From: Albugo candida
Taxonomy: Eukaryota; Oomycota; Peronosporomycetes; Albuginales
Reading direction: 5' to 3'
NCBI GenBank assembly: GCA_040437565.1
Contig: JBDOQK010000028.1
Location: forward strand, 310,001-374,000
DNA length: 64,000 nucleotides
Shown one piece after another: positions 45,162-55,784 of the stretch. The position numbers and the translations under genes were made by a program. The notes below the pieces were generated by a model. It was not told the DNA's origin. It made no database searches and worked only from the letters and a program-made list of their open reading frames with translations. Positions within the stretch are counted from its first letter, which is position 1, and the number at the start of each line of letters is the position of its first letter.

Positions 45162-48100
45162 TTATCGACAAACGTCACATAAGGCCATAAGTTGAGCGTT
45201 TGTAGGTGATAGGTGCTTCAAGCGCCTATTATGAGCCCGAAGGTAGCAACGTGCCATACGATGAAGCTGCGTAGGGAATGCTTCCTGGTGCTGAAAGATA
45301 GCTGCATTGCGCGCAAGCCATAATGTTCTAAGTATGATACAACGAAAAACGTTAAGGACGCGAATGATATTGTGAGTACCATAAGTCCGGGTAGCTGATG
45401 TTGTAATGGCAAAGTTTGTGCCATAGACGACAGTGTCCCATGTGAGTGTTCCTTCTAGGCAGCCAAAAACTGGGAAGAGGGAGTGAAACCATAAATGTGT
45501 AGCCAGGGAACATCCCCAAAACAAGTGTTTAGCTGTTTCGGGAGAAGCACAACCATGGGAGCAGAGGACTTCAGGGGTATGATAACGATATTTCACACGG
45601 AGACGTAAGCCATTGTGTTGGAGGCGGAACTTAAGGTCAGCAAACACTGTCAGAACATCTCTATTGAGGGATCTTTCACGCTTCCACATAGTATTCCACT
45701 GTGCTGGCGGTGTAACTTCCAAGGCTTCATCAGGAGGCACCACTATTTTCGGTAGTTGATGTAACAGATAATAGAGCCTGCGGTTGCTAAGGCGAATAAA
45801 GGGAGCTTCTTTAAAAGACCATTCAACAAAGGCCGCAGCGATATGCTGAGGAAGGAAGGGGCCATGATCGGTAGTGATACCTCTTTTGATCACCTCACAG
45901 TATTTGGTGAAGAGGTTGATAGTAGCTATGAAATCCTTTCGCCACTGAAAGGCACTGCTGGGGAGAACGGCTGTGAGGATACTGTGAGTAGGCAAGGAAC
46001 CAAAGCGACCAAGAAAGTCGGAAAGGTGTTGGTATCCTTGACGATAAAAAAGCTGTGTATAGATACTGGCATGTTCCATTGGCCGCTTGTTGGGTCCAAA
46101 AACTCGTTTGTAGTGTCGCCAGATAGGTGCTTGTAATGTATCGGTAGAATGGGTGGTAGTGTTGGAAGTTCCTCGTAGGAGGCGATACCACTGTTGGAAA
46201 GTTGCATACCAAAGGGGACCAAGACAAGACCAACGAGGTTGCGGGATAGTTGAAAGGTTGGTGGGTGAATAAAGTAAGTCCAAACCAATTCCCGTGCCAG
46301 CAAGTGACTCTGTCATTAGCTGAAGCGCGGGGAGGAACCATGAAAGGGGAGTACAGGTTAAGCAAGCCTTGATACCGTCCCTTAGGAGGCAAAGGTGCAT
46401 TGCCTGAGAGAACTCTGAATACAAGATAATCCCAAGCCACCAAGTGCTGTTGGTAGAGTGATCCAGTCCGAATGCATTGGGCTCTGTGTAGGCAAGTCAA
46501 GGTCGATCGGCCGTTGATAGAGGAAAGCTTTGCACAACTTCCATACCGAGTCGATAATGTGTGAGGGTATTGGTGTTACTGCCGCAGGGTACCAGAGAAG
46601 AGGTAAAACGATTGACCGTAGGATCACCGCACGTCCCGGTAGTGTCCTGCCCCGAAATCCCAACGCTACGAGTCGAGCTTGAAGCTTGGTGAGTAGGCAA
46701 GGAAAACGTTGAGACAGGTTGAGGTCTTGGTATTGTTCGACGCCAAGAAAGGTGACTGTGGGGACTACCTAGTCTAGCTTTTGCGTAATGTCTGACCGAG
46801 GCCATAGGCGCATCTCGGAGATCTTTGAGGAAACCGGTGCAATCATCCGCAAATGCTGTAAGGTGTTGAGGCGCTGATGAACCTTGTACCGGAATGCCAA
46901 GGTGTACTGTTGATGCGCGGACGTAATTCAGGAAGGGTTCCAGGAAGAGCACAAAGAGCGAAGGTGAAAGGGAATCACCTTGGCGAACCCCGCTTCCGAG
47001 TTGAAAAAACTTGCTTGCACGACCATTCACCATTATAGCGATAAGGTTATCTTGGTAAAAGGTCTTGATCCATGAGCGAAAGGTAGCTCCAAAGCCATAA
47101 TGGTTTAAGACAGTGTGAAGAGCAGGCCACAGCACACTCTCAAAAGCCTTAGTGAAGTCCAATAAGATAGCACTAGCATTGAGAAATCGTTGCTGGCAGA
47201 GTTGTTGGATGTCTTGAAACCGCACTAGTGTATGTCGAATTGATCTGACTTGAACAAAGCCACTTTGATCGGTCTGGAGTTGCTTCGTTAGGACTTTGCG
47301 AAGGCGGTAAGTAAGAATCTTGGGACCGAGCTTTGCGTCATGATTGAGGAGAGTAATAGGTAGGTAGTCACTTGGAAGGCTTCTGTCACCCTTCTTATAT
47401 AGAAGTGTAACTGTAGCTCTTCGTTGGAACTTGGTCATTCGTCCTTTGGATAGTTGTGTGGGGTAAACTAACTCAAAGACCCGTGCCCAGTCGATGTGGA
47501 AAGTTGATAATATTCTACTGGAAGGCCATCATTTCCGGGAGCTTTGTTTGGAATTGACGTCTTGATTGCCCAGTAAAAGTCGTTTGCCGTAAAAGGGGCA
47601 TCGAGAAATGCGCGATCGTGATCGATAAGGGTTCGTGTGGTATGCTGTAGAAAAGAACTAAGCTGAACTGGTTCATGTCTACGGCAATGAACACTGGAGG
47701 AATATTCCTTTGAAGGTGATTGTAAGATTGTGCGCAGTAATCACGATGGATCGCCGCCATTTCATCAGGGGAAGTGGCTTGAGATCCGTCGATACGCTAA
47801 GTGGATGGAATGCATACTTGGGGTAAAACTGAAGTAGGGGGTCGGAGAAAGGATTTGGTAGCTTATCACTGTATCGGATTTTATCGTTGAAATGATGCCA
47901 GGAACCAAGTGTATTGCGCCTGGTTTCTTTCTCGTTAATTTCCGTGCGAAGAAGCGTTGCGTGATTTGTGTTGGAAGTCGTAGGAACATGAGCTGCAAGG
48001 TGGGCGGCAGTGTGCTAGTCACGCCGTAACTGGGTAAGTTGGAGTTGCTGGTGAGTCTTGATTGTTTGGAATTGATGCCGGAGAAAATTAAGATCGGAAC

Positions 48101-48309
48101 GCTTGTGCTCGTCGAATAAAGCGACAGGGTTGTCCTCTTCTCCAAAGCGAAGTCGATCCACTAGATGCGAAAGTCGAGTCTTTAGGACGTCTTGGACGTA
48201 AGGCACCTTTAAAAGCCAAGTAGGGCATTTCCAAGGTAGGCGTGAACAAACGGGGTAGGCAGCATGTTGTAATCGAAAAATGACAGGCAAGTGATCCGCT
48301 AGATGACAT
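45162..48309 (-). pseudogene. LINE ORF2: endonuclease end, reverse transcriptase, zinc knuckle
   Basis: Pieces in three frames. 48309-47515 holds the endonuclease C-terminus (DHLPV) and the linker to PGNDGLPVEYY. 47438-46497 is an open RT core: LLYKKGDRSLPSDYLPITLL, DQSGFVQVRSIRHT, LLDFTKAFESV, GVRQGDSLSPSLFVLFLEPF and the catalytic box FADDCTGF. Then 46663-46382 (RAVILRSIVLPLLWY, LGGLGL). 46424-45162 is the C-terminal domain with a CSHGCASPETAKHLFWGC zinc knuckle, and it ends at 45162. FADD and the C-terminal knuckle fit the L1/Tx1 group. At least three frame changes separate the pieces, so it cannot work as read, although the catalytic Asp pair is kept. Recent decay is suggested by the long open stretches. 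Confidence 0.85.
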
Positions 48310-48323
48310 TGAGTATCCGGGTC

Positions 48324-48423
48324 NNNNNNNNNNNNNNNNNNNNNNNNNNNNNNNNNNNNNNNNNNNNNNNNNNNNNNNNNNNNNNNNNNNNNNNNNNNNN
48401 NNNNNNNNNNNNNNNNNNNNNNN
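48324..48423. other. 100-N assembly gap in the LINE
   Basis: Separates the endonuclease end from the monomer array. No flank duplication seen. Confidence 0.95.
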
Positions 48424-48870
48424 GTTCCAAAGAAGGAAAGGCTAATAAAGCCGGACTTCTGCTTCTACCGAGGAAGGAAAGGCGAGTAAAAACTGACTTC
48501 GCTTCTCTCGAACACGGAAACGCTGGTATAGACGGGCTGATTCTTCTCCCGAAGGAGGAAAAGGCTGGTAAAGACGGGCTGATGCTTCTCCCGAAGAAGG
48601 AAAGGCTGGTAGAGGAGGGCTTGTTCTTCTCTTGAAAAGGAAAGGCTGGTAAGTCGAACTGATTCTTCTCTGGAGAAGGAAAGGCTGGTAAGTCGGACTG
48701 ATTCTTCTCTCGAAGAAGGAAAGGCGGTAAAAACCGGTGCCGAATTCTTCCAAAGAATGAAAGGCTAAAAAAGCTGGCGTCGACAGCTTCCAAAGACGAA
48801 AGGCTGGTAAAGACGGGCTTCTGTGATGGAAAGGCTGGGAAAGGCTGGTAAAGGGGGTCGGAAGGCTGTA
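48424..48870. repeat. Array of about eleven 40-base monomers
   Basis: Imperfect units built on GAAGGAAAGGCTGGTAAAGA followed by CGGGCTGATTCTTCTCCCGA. They start near 48430 and recur roughly every 38-42 bases, with the last ones degenerate (GGAAAGGCTGGGAAAGGCTGG). The open frames across it are a product of the repetition, not a gene. Confidence 0.85.
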
Positions 48871-48903
48871 AAAAAATCCGCGGAGTGGGTGTGAAGGGGG
48901 TTG

Positions 48904-48913
48904 CTGATTGGCT
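48904..48913 (-). promoter_or_regulatory. CCAAT box upstream of the LINE monomer array
   Basis: The minus strand reads AGCCAATCAG, a full NF-Y-type CCAAT box, about 35-40 bases upstream of the monomer array on the LINE sense strand. It is well placed to drive the LINE. Function is inferred. Confidence 0.4.
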
Positions 48914-48959
48914 CTTTGAAAGTACGGTTTGAATATTACTTGCGCACTAGAGAGCAAAG

Positions 48960-49670
48960 TTAAAAGTATATAAGGTTGCGCTGGTAGTTTGGTCTCATAA
49001 TCACCGAGATGTATACGTACTTTTTGTTCAGAGTATTCTGTTTCACCCACTTTAGTTTTAGGAAGACGAAGATTGTCCTCATACTTGAAATCTCTACCTT
49101 TACCACGGTTTTTTGGAGCACCCGATTGGTACTTTATATGAATGGCTTTATCATATTGCGTAAATAAATAGATTCCTTTTGGAGCCAATTTTTAAGAACA
49201 TGTCAGGATCGAGCATTATAAAATCCTTCGTCCCGTACATTGGCATGTAACCGTTGTGCAAAGTCTTCATGAGATTCGTAGATATTTTCCAACAACCGCT
49301 TATAATACTGGCATAGGTTTGCATCGCGTCTTCTCTCATTTCTGGATTATAGTGCCATTTGAAATCAGAAATGAAAACAGTGCCAGTTAGTGTTATTACA
49401 TCCAGAACGCCTCCTGCAAGATAGTTGTATTCTTCGCCCACTTCTGTCTCCGATCTGAGGAAGAAATCCCAGCAACTGTTTACTTTCCCCACCCATATAA
49501 AACTGCATGAGATATCCATTCAGTTCTACCCTTGCTATCTTGATAGCTAGCCCACAATTCATGCTCTTTTTATTACAGTTGAGCAACAGAGAACCCTCGA
49601 CGTGATGGAGATATGCTGATAAGGCTCCAAGCAAGGCGGTGAAGTACGAAAGTGATGGATAGATCTTCAT
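48960..49670 (-). pseudogene. N-terminal part of the secreted-protein family, copy B
   Basis: Starts at ATG 49670 with a signal peptide (MKIYPSLSYFTALLGALS, nearly the same as copy A), then Cys-containing NCNKKSMNC, and continues through other frames with IMLDPDMFLK, MAPKGIYLFTQ and LRLPKTKVG to KLPAQPY at about 48970, where the LINE begins. A few breaks in this part. Conservation with copy A is highest at the signal peptide and in the central block. Confidence 0.55.
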
Positions 49671-49996
49671 TGTGTTCGCTCTTGTTCGAATATTGGATTG
49701 TGATGACCTTTTGGCTTACGAACCATCACCACTCAATATATGGAAGCGAACAACTTGTGCTACTTCCCTATCGTTGCGTTGTGAGCTCCGTCCAAATGTA
49801 TATTCAGCCTGGGGTAGGTTCTAGCTGTATGAGAATTTGTTGGATGTTAGCATCAGGACAGATGTGCAGATAAGATGCGGTAGTTTCTAAAGGCTTAGAT
49901 TAACTTAAGTGAACTAAGGACCTAACATAAGTACTTCCGAATTTAAGCTCCGTGGGTCTTGTTTGTTAGAGATCATCAACAGTATTCAAAAAAAAT
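49671..49996. other. End of duplicated block B and spacer
   Basis: The first about 80 bases match copy A (TTCATTGTGTTCGCT..GATGACCTTTT). The rest is without feature. Confidence 0.5.
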
Positions 49997-50545
49997 GTTG
50001 CACGCCTCGCAACGTAAACAAGTTGGCAACGTTTCCAAAGTATCGATCGCGTATTTCGTGAGTTTTTCGCGAACCTTGAACGTAAAGTGTAGGTGAGACA
50101 CATAGGTGTACAATATTGATGTACAAATTTCAAAAAAAGCAGAACACGTATTCTTTCTGAATAACTTTATTTGATTGAATCAAACTACTAGTGAATACGT
50201 ACATACGATGCGAGCCCCTAAGTTTACAGTAAAGTTGCACGCCTCGTAGCGTAAACAAATTGGCAACGTTTCCAAAGTATCGATCACGTACTTTGTGAGT
50301 TTGTAGCGAACCTTGAACGTAAAGGGTAGGTGAGATACATAGGTGTACGATACTGTAATCCTATTTGTAGCCTCGTTTGACGTACAAATTTTATAAAAGC
50401 AGAACACGTATTTTATCTAAATAACTACATACGATGCGAGCCCCTACGTTTACAGTAAGGTTGCACGCCTCGTAGCGTAAACAAATTGGTAGAGTTTCCA
50501 AAATATCGATCACGAACTTTGTGAGCATGGAGCGAACCAATCACA
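49997..50545. repeat. Dispersed tandem repeat, locus B (3 units)
   Basis: Units start at 49997, 50234 and 50459 (spacings 237 and 225); the third is cut short. Each has GTTGCACGCCTCG, GCGTAAACAA.TTGG, TTTCCAAAGTATCGATC and, in the first two, ACATAGGTGTACRATA. The spacer (GCAGAACACGTATT ... ATACGATGCGAGCCCCTA) is also repeated, so this is a true tandem array. Same family as 30719-31042. Confidence 0.88.
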
Positions 50546-51742
50546 ATCTTGTACGCTAGAAAAGTTGACGCTGGAATAACCTTCGTAGAGCCGTTGACTG
50601 GGAAACATATACTTCGAAGGTGCTGAGGTTTCCGAATATCACTTGTGATTCGTAAAGCATTTAAGTACCTCATTTAGTCGCGATAATACTCTGAACTTCT
50701 TTTTTTTAATTGAATCATTTGCGAGTGCATAAAGAGTCTATCCTTCTTAGTGTCTTGATGAGAGTATCCTTTGCTCTTCCTTATTTGGATATAAAAAACG
50801 GTAATATATGAAGGCGATTGTGTGTCTGCGTCATCCCGATAAGGTTCTACGGTTAATGTTGATCTACATTATATTATGCGGAATCGAAAAGACTTTTCGG
50901 CCTTTTTATGATCTCTCTTCGAGTATCTTGTGCACGATGAGACCATTGCATTTGCAACAATTGTCTTAACACCTTTGACGACATCTAAGTAGTGTTGTTA
51001 GACAGATCGGGCGAAACGGTGGCTCTCTTTACAGCAGGTCATCGTTTCACCGGTACTTTACAAGCGATATATGAACGATATTTCGAATTTTTTAACATCG
51101 ACATTTAGCGGTTGAGCAATCTCGGCTTCTTTTAGCATCAACGCTTGACGCGCATCATTGACTCGTTATTCTTGTTTGGTTTATTGATTGCTTGCGTCAC
51201 TTATGCTCAATAGGATAGCCAGCCAATTCCTTAGAAAGCGTGCAAGACGTTTTCTAAAAAGAGACACCAGCTCACAAAGCGTTGATTCCTGACAGCTTCA
51301 AACGTCTAAATGCGCGATCAACACACTTGGGATCTCGTCTCAATACAAAAAAATGATAACGATCGAAAATTTGACACCTGCATACATACACGTCAACAAA
51401 GTAAAACATGCGCAGAAACAGGAAGACACCAGTATCGCTTCAGAGCGATTGGCAGACTGCGAAGATAATCATGCCTTTAGTCTATGATATCAAAGGAGCA
51501 AAACTATAACAATCTCGCGCTTTGTGGTAGCAGGATATATCCATAGACTTCAACTGTACAATTAGATTGTGTTATTGACTCTAGCATCGTTCATTCAAAC
51601 GTATATGTATGGATCACACTTCATTACAGAGCGTAAACATTGATCCCGTTTCAGTAATTGCCGTCTGAGCGAAAGTATGAGAATAGATCGGGTGGCATCT
51701 CGCTTGCGGCCAAAGTGCTACAAACAATTGCAATGCTTTCGG
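50546..51742. other. No recognisable gene
   Basis: Many short frames; nothing supported. Confidence 0.5.
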
Positions 51743-52860
51743 TCATTTCAACCTGAAAGCGTCTATCAAAGAGTGGAACCAGGCGAGTGAGATAATACTG
51801 CTTCTCCTCAGGAATATCTCACAAGAGATCTCAGCTATCATGGGAAGGCTCTAAGCACTATTTTGCCAGTAATTAGACAAATTGTGAGAATTTATTGGGT
51901 TTCTCATCATATCTTGTCGAGCAATTATCTTGGCGCCATTCTAATACTTTACCGCAAAATAGGTGAGCTGTAGCTTCAATTCCATGTGTCGCAAAATGCT
52001 CTGGAAGTATTCTGAAGTACACAAGAAACGAGTTTTGNNNNNNNNNNNNNNNNNNNNNNNNNNNNNNNNNNNNNNNNNNNNNNNNNNNNNNNNNNNNNNN
52101 NNNNNNNNNNNNNNNNNNNNNNNNNNNNNNNNNNNNNATCATTTCAACCTGAAAGCGTCTATCAAAGAGTGCAACCAGGCGATTGAGATAATACTGCTTC
52201 TCCTCAGGAATATCTCACAAGAGATCTCAGCTATCATGGGAAGGCTCTAAACACTATTTTGCCAATAATTAGACAAATTGTGAGAATTTATTGGGTTTCT
52301 CATCATATCTTGTCGAGCAATTATCTTGGCGCCATTCCAATACTTTATCGCAAAATAGGTGAGCTGTAGGTTCAATTCCATGTGTCGCAAAATGCTCTGG
52401 AAGTATTCTGAAGTACACAAGAAACGAGTTTTGATGAGTTAGTGCTTCTGTAATTTGTCTCGTTCATGCAACGCTTTATTCGAAAAAAATTATCCCCGCG
52501 AATTTATGTAGCAGTGTCATCTGAGAACGCTNNNNNNNNNNNNNNNNNNNNNNNNNNNNNNNNNNNNNNNNNNNNNNNNNNNNNNNNNNNNNNNNNNNNN
52601 NNNNNNNNNNNNNNNNNNNNNNNNNNNNNNNCATCATATCTTGTCGAGCAATTATCTTGGCGCCATTCTAATACTTTACCGCAAAATAGGTGAGCTGTAG
52701 CTTCAATTCCATGTGTCGCAAAATGCTCTGGAAGTATTCTGAAGTACACAAGAAACGAGTTTTGATGAGTTAGTGCTTCTGTAATTTGTCTCGTTCATGC
52801 AACGCTTTATTCAAAAAAATTATCCCCGCGAATTATGTAGCAGTGTCATCTGAAAACGCT
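51743..52860. repeat. Three near-identical segments around gaps 52038-52137 and 52532-52631
   Basis: Segment 51743-52037 recurs at 52139-52433 with about seven differences. The following part 52301-52531 recurs at 52632-52860, also with small differences including length changes in an A run. Either allelic contigs placed in series or a real short tandem array that stopped assembly. Confidence 0.85.
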
Positions 52861-53003
52861 ATGATATCCTGGACAATAGGATTTGAATGAAGAATGAGAT
52901 ACAAACAAATTTATTATTCGTCACGTAGATCCTTAAGAGATCGTATATTCTAGCCAAATCGTATCAACATGATGTACATATTAAGAGAAATAGGGACTAT
53001 ACT

Positions 53004-53275
53004 TCATGCAATTCCGAGCTCTTGCGCATCGAAAGCATCCAACTTCTTCCCGCTGTAGTATCCGCGATACTTGATACTCCCACTGAGAACATCTTCCTGT
53101 CTTTTGTTTTTCAATCTTACGACGTCACCTGCACCATAGATCTCGTCAACTAGTGAGTTCTTAATGCGACTCCAACTGAATAGTAAGCTTTCATTCCCCG
53201 CATTTCACTATTCTGCTCACGTCCTACGGTTGTATTTGTACCGACGACTTTGTCATCACCGCTCATTCTTTTCTT
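53004..53275 (-). pseudogene. Coding-like relic of unknown family
   Basis: The minus strand reads GDDKVVGTNTTVGREQNSEM and, after a frame change, LVDEIYGAGDVVRLKNKRQE, then SIKYRGYYSGKKLDAFDAQE before a stop at 53004. It has the look of real protein sequence, but I do not recognise it. Confidence 0.3.
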
Positions 53276-55784
53276 TTTGTTCATAATCGATCTTTCAGCG
53301 TATTGCCTCTAAATTTGACTTGCATCAAAAGTAAGGACGAGTTGCATAATAAAAAGCTGGTAATTTCTTACTTTGAACTCTTTCCGCACTATTTGTAGCT
53401 TGGAGCGTAGCTGCTGAGCTCTTTTTACACAACACCGCCGTTTTAGTATCTCTCGTCGGCGACATACTTTACAGCTTGTCGATTATTTAAATCAAGAATC
53501 AATCTTCTATGAACAAATCCGTCAATTCTGTGTCAAGGATTGAGCCTATGGAAGGATTTATTTTGATGGTTGCCGATATTGTCTTTATGCATCATCAAAT
53601 GAGACTTGAGAGCTGCCTATTCAGTAACTTGCGCGCATTTCAGTAGGCGTAAAGACAGGTGCGATGCGATAACTTGGTCCTGAGAGCACGATAAGATGTG
53701 TCCACAGTATAACTTTTCCTTGACCGATCTGGAGTTTACTTGAGCGACTTATACATGCTAATAATCTGATGGAAAACGGAACTATTCTAACCTGGAAGAT
53801 GCCATGTACTTCAGGGGCTTGCAATGCTTACTATCACAATAAATTATCCGTTTCGACGTCATAAGCTAGGAGCTCTCATGCATTAGCTGCCCAAACCAAT
53901 TTGATGTAGTAGAGTAAGCTGGCCCCGACTATGTTAAGTACACCAAAGTTCGACTTGTTCCTCCACCACCATATCAGATGCGTTTGGTCTCGTAACCAAG
54001 CATCGCTAATTTCGCATATGGCGATCCCGGTTCATCCACAACAGCGCTTTGGATTTGCTCGAAAGGTTTTTGCATAAAGAAAACTTGTGCGATATTCTCT
54101 TTTGATCCTCGGTGTTATGTTCGTCTCTTCCAATAATTCCTTAGTGAGCTAATCCATCTCGATGGCTGCAAATGCAAACTAGCTGATTGCTTTGTTCTAT
54201 CTAGATGACCAAATTGACTGCTCTTGCTATACAAACAGAGGTTAAGATATTCCAAGCAAGCGCATATACTGACAATCTTAAAATACGCAACTGCCATCTT
54301 TTCGTGACATGTTTGACCTTCGCTACTCCTTTTTGTGATTTACCGACGCTTTTCCGAATTTGATTTTCTTCTCGAATTCGGTGGACACAGATGCTTTTAA
54401 GAATTCAGATATGTTTGCCACCCGCTGTTTCGTCTTCTTAAGTCGTCTATTGGACCGAAACAAGGTCTGCATATGTTCTTCTTAGTAGACTCGACTCGAT
54501 TGCACGCAATGAAATCGGTTAGACAGAATTGGTGTTACAACACACATGACTGTATTGTTGATTTCCTTTTGCGCTATTCAGCACGCACGGGAGCGCTTGA
54601 GCATGCTCCGTCTTTCTGCGTCAGATCTAGGTCTACATCGATTCTTATGGACGCATGCGCAGCTTCTCATGTTCCCTTTCCCCTCAACGGATGCTTTGCG
54701 TTGTGAAATTTATGCACGAACAAGGTGTCGATCACTGATATCATTGAGTCTTAGCCTCTTTGTGCCTTGATTGGATTCAGCTCAACAAAGCAGAATTCGT
54801 AGATCATCGAACAGCTAGTGGATATCACGGGTATGTCGTAAATAAGCGAATCGTGGGGAGGATGAAACATCCCGTCGCGGTAGTAGGCGTACTCCTCGAT
54901 GTCAAGCCAATCACCCAAAGACGGTTAATAGAGCTCTAGGTTCGCCCATCCCGAGACCCGGCTTTGAAAAGGAGCGAGCGCCATAATCGCGCTGCCCTGA
55001 TCCTCGACAAGTCAGTTACCATATAAGAGAGGACGCCTACACACAAACCCAGTGAGCTCGCTGTGCTCAACCAGATGCATCATGCAGCACATTGATAAGA
55101 GTCTACGATCTGATGCGCAAAGCATGTGTACCAGAAAATGTGATGCGGGAATGCTCACAGGGCAACTCCAAGAATAATTATATGAACCAGCCGCTTCTGT
55201 CTAAGAATGTGCATGCATATCGAAAATGGAGAAGCTCGTATTATTGGCGTGATAATCGAGCCTAATCTATAAGGAGGGGATCAAGAAGTCATCCAAGGTC
55301 AACCACAAGAGTATGGAAAGAGCCTTACGGATGCGTGCATGTATTAAGAAACTAGTTTGTATATTTTGTGCAATATCGCAGCTTCTGTTCGAGCTGATCT
55401 AGAAAGCGCTTACAAACATCGCGTTATTCCTTCTGTGTCTGATCCTCCCTCATAGAGCGCGAATGTGAATTCTCGAAGCTTAAGCGGTACGTTAACGACA
55501 GAAGGAAAGATCAGTAGCTTTAGTTCAGTTCCACACGGATTGTTTTACAAAAAAGCCGGAGCAGAGCATCGGCTTGCAGTATCAATCGGAACTGTGAATG
55601 AGACGCAGAGGCGCAATTGCTTCATTCCGCGTATAAACCGCTCGTTGACGAGGCCAGGTGGGTGTGATTTTCAAGATGATGGGAATTAGTCTCTCGTCTT
55701 TGAGCAACTTTGGCTTTTATGCATACCTGTTGGCTAATACATGTGCAGCATTTCTTCACCCGTGTTCGATAGGCTTCCGAGCTT
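53276..55784. other. No recognisable gene
   Basis: Upstream region of the importin-like gene. The 74-codon frame at 55465-55689 could be an upstream exon or a relic, but nothing links it to the importin frame. Confidence 0.45.

Larger units (their letters stand above)
44665..48950 (-). mobile_element. LINE (L1/Tx1-like non-LTR retrotransposon), inserted in the secreted-protein relic
   Basis: Minus-strand element. From its 5' side: a CCAAT box, an array of 40-base monomers, a 100-N gap (48324-48423), the end of an AP-type endonuclease (DHLPVIF, ~48290), reverse transcriptase, a C-terminal zinc knuckle, and a 3' part down to about 44665. The sequence AAGGTTGCGCTGG occurs on both sides (44630-44642 and 48973-48985), consistent with a target-site duplication, and the two halves of the interrupted gene lie outside it. 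No ORF1 is visible; it may have been lost or lie in the gap. Confidence 0.8.

Noticed and set aside
45843-46136. 97-codon plus-strand frame within the LINE
   Set aside because: Antisense to the reverse-transcriptase C-terminal region; no independent support.
48442-49188. Long minus-strand frame with repeated Pro/Ser/Phe segments
   Set aside because: The repetitive part is the 40-base monomer array read in frame, fused by chance to the split secreted-protein relic; not a single gene.
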